Assembly (NCBI GenBank): GCA_040755915.1
Contig: JBFLWM010000007.1
Span: forward strand, 6,475 to 70,474
From: Sulfurivermis sp040755915
GTDB lineage: Bacteria > Pseudomonadota > Gammaproteobacteria > Thiohalomonadales > Thiohalomonadaceae
DNA length: 64,000 nucleotides
Reading direction: 5' to 3'
The notes below the pieces were generated by a model. The model ran no database searches, was not told the DNA's origin, and worked only from the letters and a program-made list of their open reading frames with translations. A program made the translations under genes and the position numbers. Shown here in pieces: positions 61,649 to 64,000 of the stretch (positions are counted from its first letter, which is position 1; every line of letters begins with the position of its first letter).

Positions 61649-63241
61649 GTGCTCACCACCGCCAACATCACCATGCAGTTCGGGGCCAAGCCCCTGTTCG
61701 AAAACATCTCCGTCAAATTCGGCGACGGCAACCGCTACGGCCTCATCGGCGCCAACGGCTGCGGCAAGTCGACCCTGATGAAGATCCTCGGCGGCGACCT
61801 GGAGCCTTCCGCCGGCAATGTCAGTCTCGACCCCAACGAGCGCCTCGGCAAGCTGCGCCAGGACCAGTTCGCCTTCGAGGAGTATTCGGTGCTCGACACG
61901 GTGATCATGGGCCACACCGAACTGTGGCAGGTGAAGCATGAGCGCGACCGCATCTACGCCCTGCCGGAGATGAGCGAAGAGGACGGCATGAAAGTGGCCG
62001 ATCTCGAGGTACAGTTCGCCGAATACGACGGCTACACCGCCGAGGCGCGTGCCGGCGAGCTGCTGCTCGGCCTCGGCATTCCGCTGGAACAGCACTACGG
62101 CCCGATGAGTGCGGTGGCACCGGGCTGGAAGCTGCGCGTGCTGCTGGCGCAGGCCCTGTTCTCCGATCCGGACATCCTGCTGCTGGACGAGCCGACCAAC
62201 AACCTGGACATCAACACCATCCGCTGGCTGGAGAACGTGCTCAACGCGCGCAACAGCACCATGGTGATCATTTCCCATGACCGCCACTTCCTGAATTCCG
62301 TGTGCACCCACATGGCCGACCTGGACTACGGCGAGCTGCGCGTCTACCCGGGCAACTACGACGAATACATGACCGCCGCGACCCAGGCACGCGAACGCCT
62401 GCTGGCCGACAACGCCAAGAAGAAGGCGCAGATCGCCGAGCTGCAATCCTTCGTCAGCCGCTTCTCCGCCAACGCCTCCAAGTCGCGCCAGGCCACCTCG
62501 CGCGCCCGCCAGATCGACAAGATCAAGCTGGAGGAGGTCAAGCCGTCGAGCCGGCAGAACCCCTTCATCCGCTTCAACCAGGAGAAGAAGCTGTACCGCA
62601 ACGTGCTGGAGGTCGAGGGCCTGGCCAAGGGCTACGGCGACAAGCCGCTGTTCGCCAACCTCAACCTGCTGGTGGAAGTGGGTGAGCGTATCGCCATCAT
62701 CGGCCCCAACGGCATCGGCAAGACCACCCTGCTGCGCTGCCTGGTCAAAGACCTCGAAGCCGACAAGGGCGAGATCAAATGGTCGGAGAACGCCAGCATC
62801 GGCTACTTCGCCCAGGACCATGCCGCCGACTTTGCCAACGACATGCCACTGCTCGAGTGGATGGGCCACTGGGGCAAACCGGGCGATGACGAGCAGGTGA
62901 TCCGCGGCACCCTCGGCCGCCTGCTGTTTTCCAATGACGAAATCGGCAAATCAGTGAAGGTGATCTCCGGTGGTGAACAGGGTCGCATGCTGTTCGGCAA
63001 GCTGATGCTGCAGCGCCCCAACATCATGGTGATGGACGAGCCGACCAATCACCTGGACATGGAGTCCATCGAGTCACTCAACCTGGCGCTGGAAAACTAC
63101 GACGGCACCCTGATCTTCGTCAGCCACGACCGCGAGTTCGTCTCGTCGCTGGCGACGCGCATCATTGAGTTGACGCCCGATGGCGTGGTCGATTTCAGTG
63201 GCACCTATGAGGATTACCTGCGGAGTCAGGCGATCGAGTGA
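61649..63241 (+). CDS. ybiT: ABC-F ATPase YbiT
   Basis: A 530-residue twin ABC-domain protein, the same length as E. coli YbiT and very similar to it. First domain: Walker A GANGCGKST, linker APGWKLRVLLAQAL and Walker B ILLLDEPTNNLD. Second domain: Walker A GPNGIGKTT, SGGEQGRMLFGKLM and VMDEPTNHLD, with the Arm and PtIM linker (AKKKAQIAELQSFVSRFSANASKSRQ) between. ABC-F proteins act on translating ribosomes. A GTG start (VLTTANITMQFG) is used because it gives the E. coli N-terminus; an ATG 11 codons upstream is possible. Confidence 0.93.
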   Translation: MLTTANITMQFGAKPLFENISVKFGDGNRYGLIGANGCGKSTLMKILGGDLEPSAGNVSLDPNERLGKLRQDQFAFEEYSVLDTVIMGHTELWQVKHERDRIYALPEMSEEDGMKVADLEVQFAEYDGYTAEARAGELLLGLGIPLEQHYGPMSAVAPGWKLRVLLAQALFSDPDILLLDEPTNNLDINTIRWLENVLNARNSTMVIISHDRHFLNSVCTHMADLDYGELRVYPGNYDEYMTAATQARERLLADNAKKKAQIAELQSFVSRFSANASKSRQATSRARQIDKIKLEEVKPSSRQNPFIRFNQEKKLYRNVLEVEGLAKGYGDKPLFANLNLLVEVGERIAIIGPNGIGKTTLLRCLVKDLEADKGEIKWSENASIGYFAQDHAADFANDMPLLEWMGHWGKPGDDEQVIRGTLGRLLFSNDEIGKSVKVISGGEQGRMLFGKLMLQRPNIMVMDEPTNHLDMESIESLNLALENYDGTLIFVSHDREFVSSLATRIIELTPDGVVDFSGTYEDYLRSQAIE

Positions 63242-63937
63242 TCGTTTTTTTGCGGGGGATTCCGTCCCCCTACGCCGGGTTACTTTTCTTTGTTCGGCCA
63301 AAGAAAACTAACGAAAAGAAAGGCCGCCCGATTGCCGCGCCCTGCGGGTTCCCTGCGCTTCATTCGGCACATCCCTGTGCCTCACCCTTCGGGCAGCCTG
63401 CGGCTGTGCAAATCGGCAGTCCTGCCGCTTTGTCTCGCCCGAATCGGCGCTCGCCTACGCGCCGTCCTGGCGCGAAGGCGAGGATATGCCCTCCCTGGCA
63501 TGTCCCCTTCGGGCTATTCCCGATTCGGGCTGCGATGCTCGGCGCGGCAGACGGGGGAAGGCGGAAAGTCAAAATCAAAACCGCTCCGTTTCCCGTAGGG
63601 TGCGCACCGCGCACCGTATCCTTCGGCTAGCATGGCATTGGTGCGCAATGCGCACCCTACATTTTGTGTGCGCGAAGCGCACACCTCACAGCGCGATGCC
63701 GTCAGGCGAGCCGTCTTTGCCTTTCAAACCCCTTTGTCTCGCCGAGCAACGCAACCCGGGGCGGAATTGCCCGCAGGGGGCGCGCCATGGATGGCACGCA
63801 TTTCTCCGTCGACACACGGACGTGCCGTCGGAGAAACCCGTCCCGGGCGAGTAGCGCAGGGAACCGCGATAGCGGCGAGACATCGGGGCGGTGTACGGGT
63901 CAAGGACATAGGTAACAAAAAAGTCCAAGGACATGGG
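63242..63937. repeat. Repeat-rich intergenic region, no gene recognised
   Basis: About 700 bp without a convincing gene. It holds GGGGGA-TTCCG-TCCCCC (63254-63270), a 14-bp inverted repeat GTTACTTTTCTTTG/CAAAGAAAACTAAC (63279-63312, one mismatch) and a palindrome GTAGGGTGCGCACC...GGTGCGCAATGCGCACCCTAC (63595-63660). Near the end come two similar words, AAGGACATAGGTAAC (63903-63917) and AAGGACATGGGTTAC (63927-63941). The last pair resembles the ends of insertion elements. Confidence 0.6.
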
Positions 63938-64000
63938 TTACACCTTGATCGTCCAGTAGGGGGTTTTACCGCCCTTCTTGTCTCGTATATCGAAGCCACC
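63938..64000 (-). CDS. C-terminal end of a gene cut by the window edge (possible transposase)
   Basis: Reading the minus strand from the edge gives an open frame of 20 codons (GGFDIRDKKGGKTPYWTIKV) followed by TAA. It is too short to classify. The neighbouring repeated AAGGACATRGGTWAC words hint at an insertion-sequence end, so a transposase tail is possible. Confidence 0.3.
   Translation of the reverse strand, partial: GGFDIRDKKGGKTPYWTIKV

Overview
The window is GC-rich, densely coded bacterial chromosome, most likely from a gammaproteobacterium, perhaps a Chromatiales-like lineage. That placement is an inference. It rests on the algZ-algR / argH / hemC-hemD-hemX-hemY neighbourhood, an E. 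coli-length ybiT, type-2 leuA, ubiD close to a Fre-like flavin reductase, prlC, arfB, yajD, a DUF2058 gene and many GTAGGAGC-type palindromic repeats. I saw no rRNA, tRNA or CRISPR array.

Layout. 1-4.0 kb: phosphate transport (DUF47 partner plus Pit), aroE, two small RRM RNA-binding proteins and a gamma-class carbonic anhydrase-like protein. 4.0-10.8 kb: a probable signalling operon (periplasmic binding protein, PAS-PAS-GGDEF-EAL protein, HDOD protein, GAF-PAS-GGDEF cyclase). 10.8-21.4 kb: gor, a Cys-rich unknown, another diguanylate cyclase, a PilZ protein, an Aer-like chemoreceptor, srkA, prlC, an SH3-domain protein and xthA. 21.5-23.6 kb: a second GGDEF-EAL protein. 23.8-29.4 kb: a compact four-gene operon of apparently lower GC (transglutaminase-like/7TM protein, RimK-like ATP-grasp ligase, TPR protein, outer-membrane barrel) closed by a strong terminator. 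29.5-36 kb: MFS transporter, ubiD, a MarR pair, an orphan ParA, an epimerase and a 2Fe-2S flavin reductase. 36-44.8 kb: hemYXDC (minus strand), a thioredoxin-fold protein, algR/algZ and argH. 44.8-50.7 kb: small conserved genes, cvfB, an rsgA-type GTPase and a PDC sensor protein. 50.85-52.8 kb: three integron-type gene cassettes on the minus strand with no integrase in the window, one carrying a TIR-domain gene. 53-64 kb: rubredoxin, HD-GYP phosphodiesterase, a dihaem cytochrome, small proteins, an Lrp regulator divergent from leuA, yajD, arfB, ybiT, then a repeat-rich end with a gene tail cut by the window edge.

How the genes work together. Cyclic-di-GMP turnover is over-represented: four GGDEF proteins, two of them with EAL domains, one HD-GYP and one PilZ receptor. 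The hem genes form one overlapping unit for uroporphyrinogen III synthesis next to the AlgZ/AlgR two-component pair. The two regions most likely to hold little-described biology are the transglutaminase-7TM/ATP-grasp/TPR/barrel operon and the integrase-less cassette array with its TIR effector candidate.
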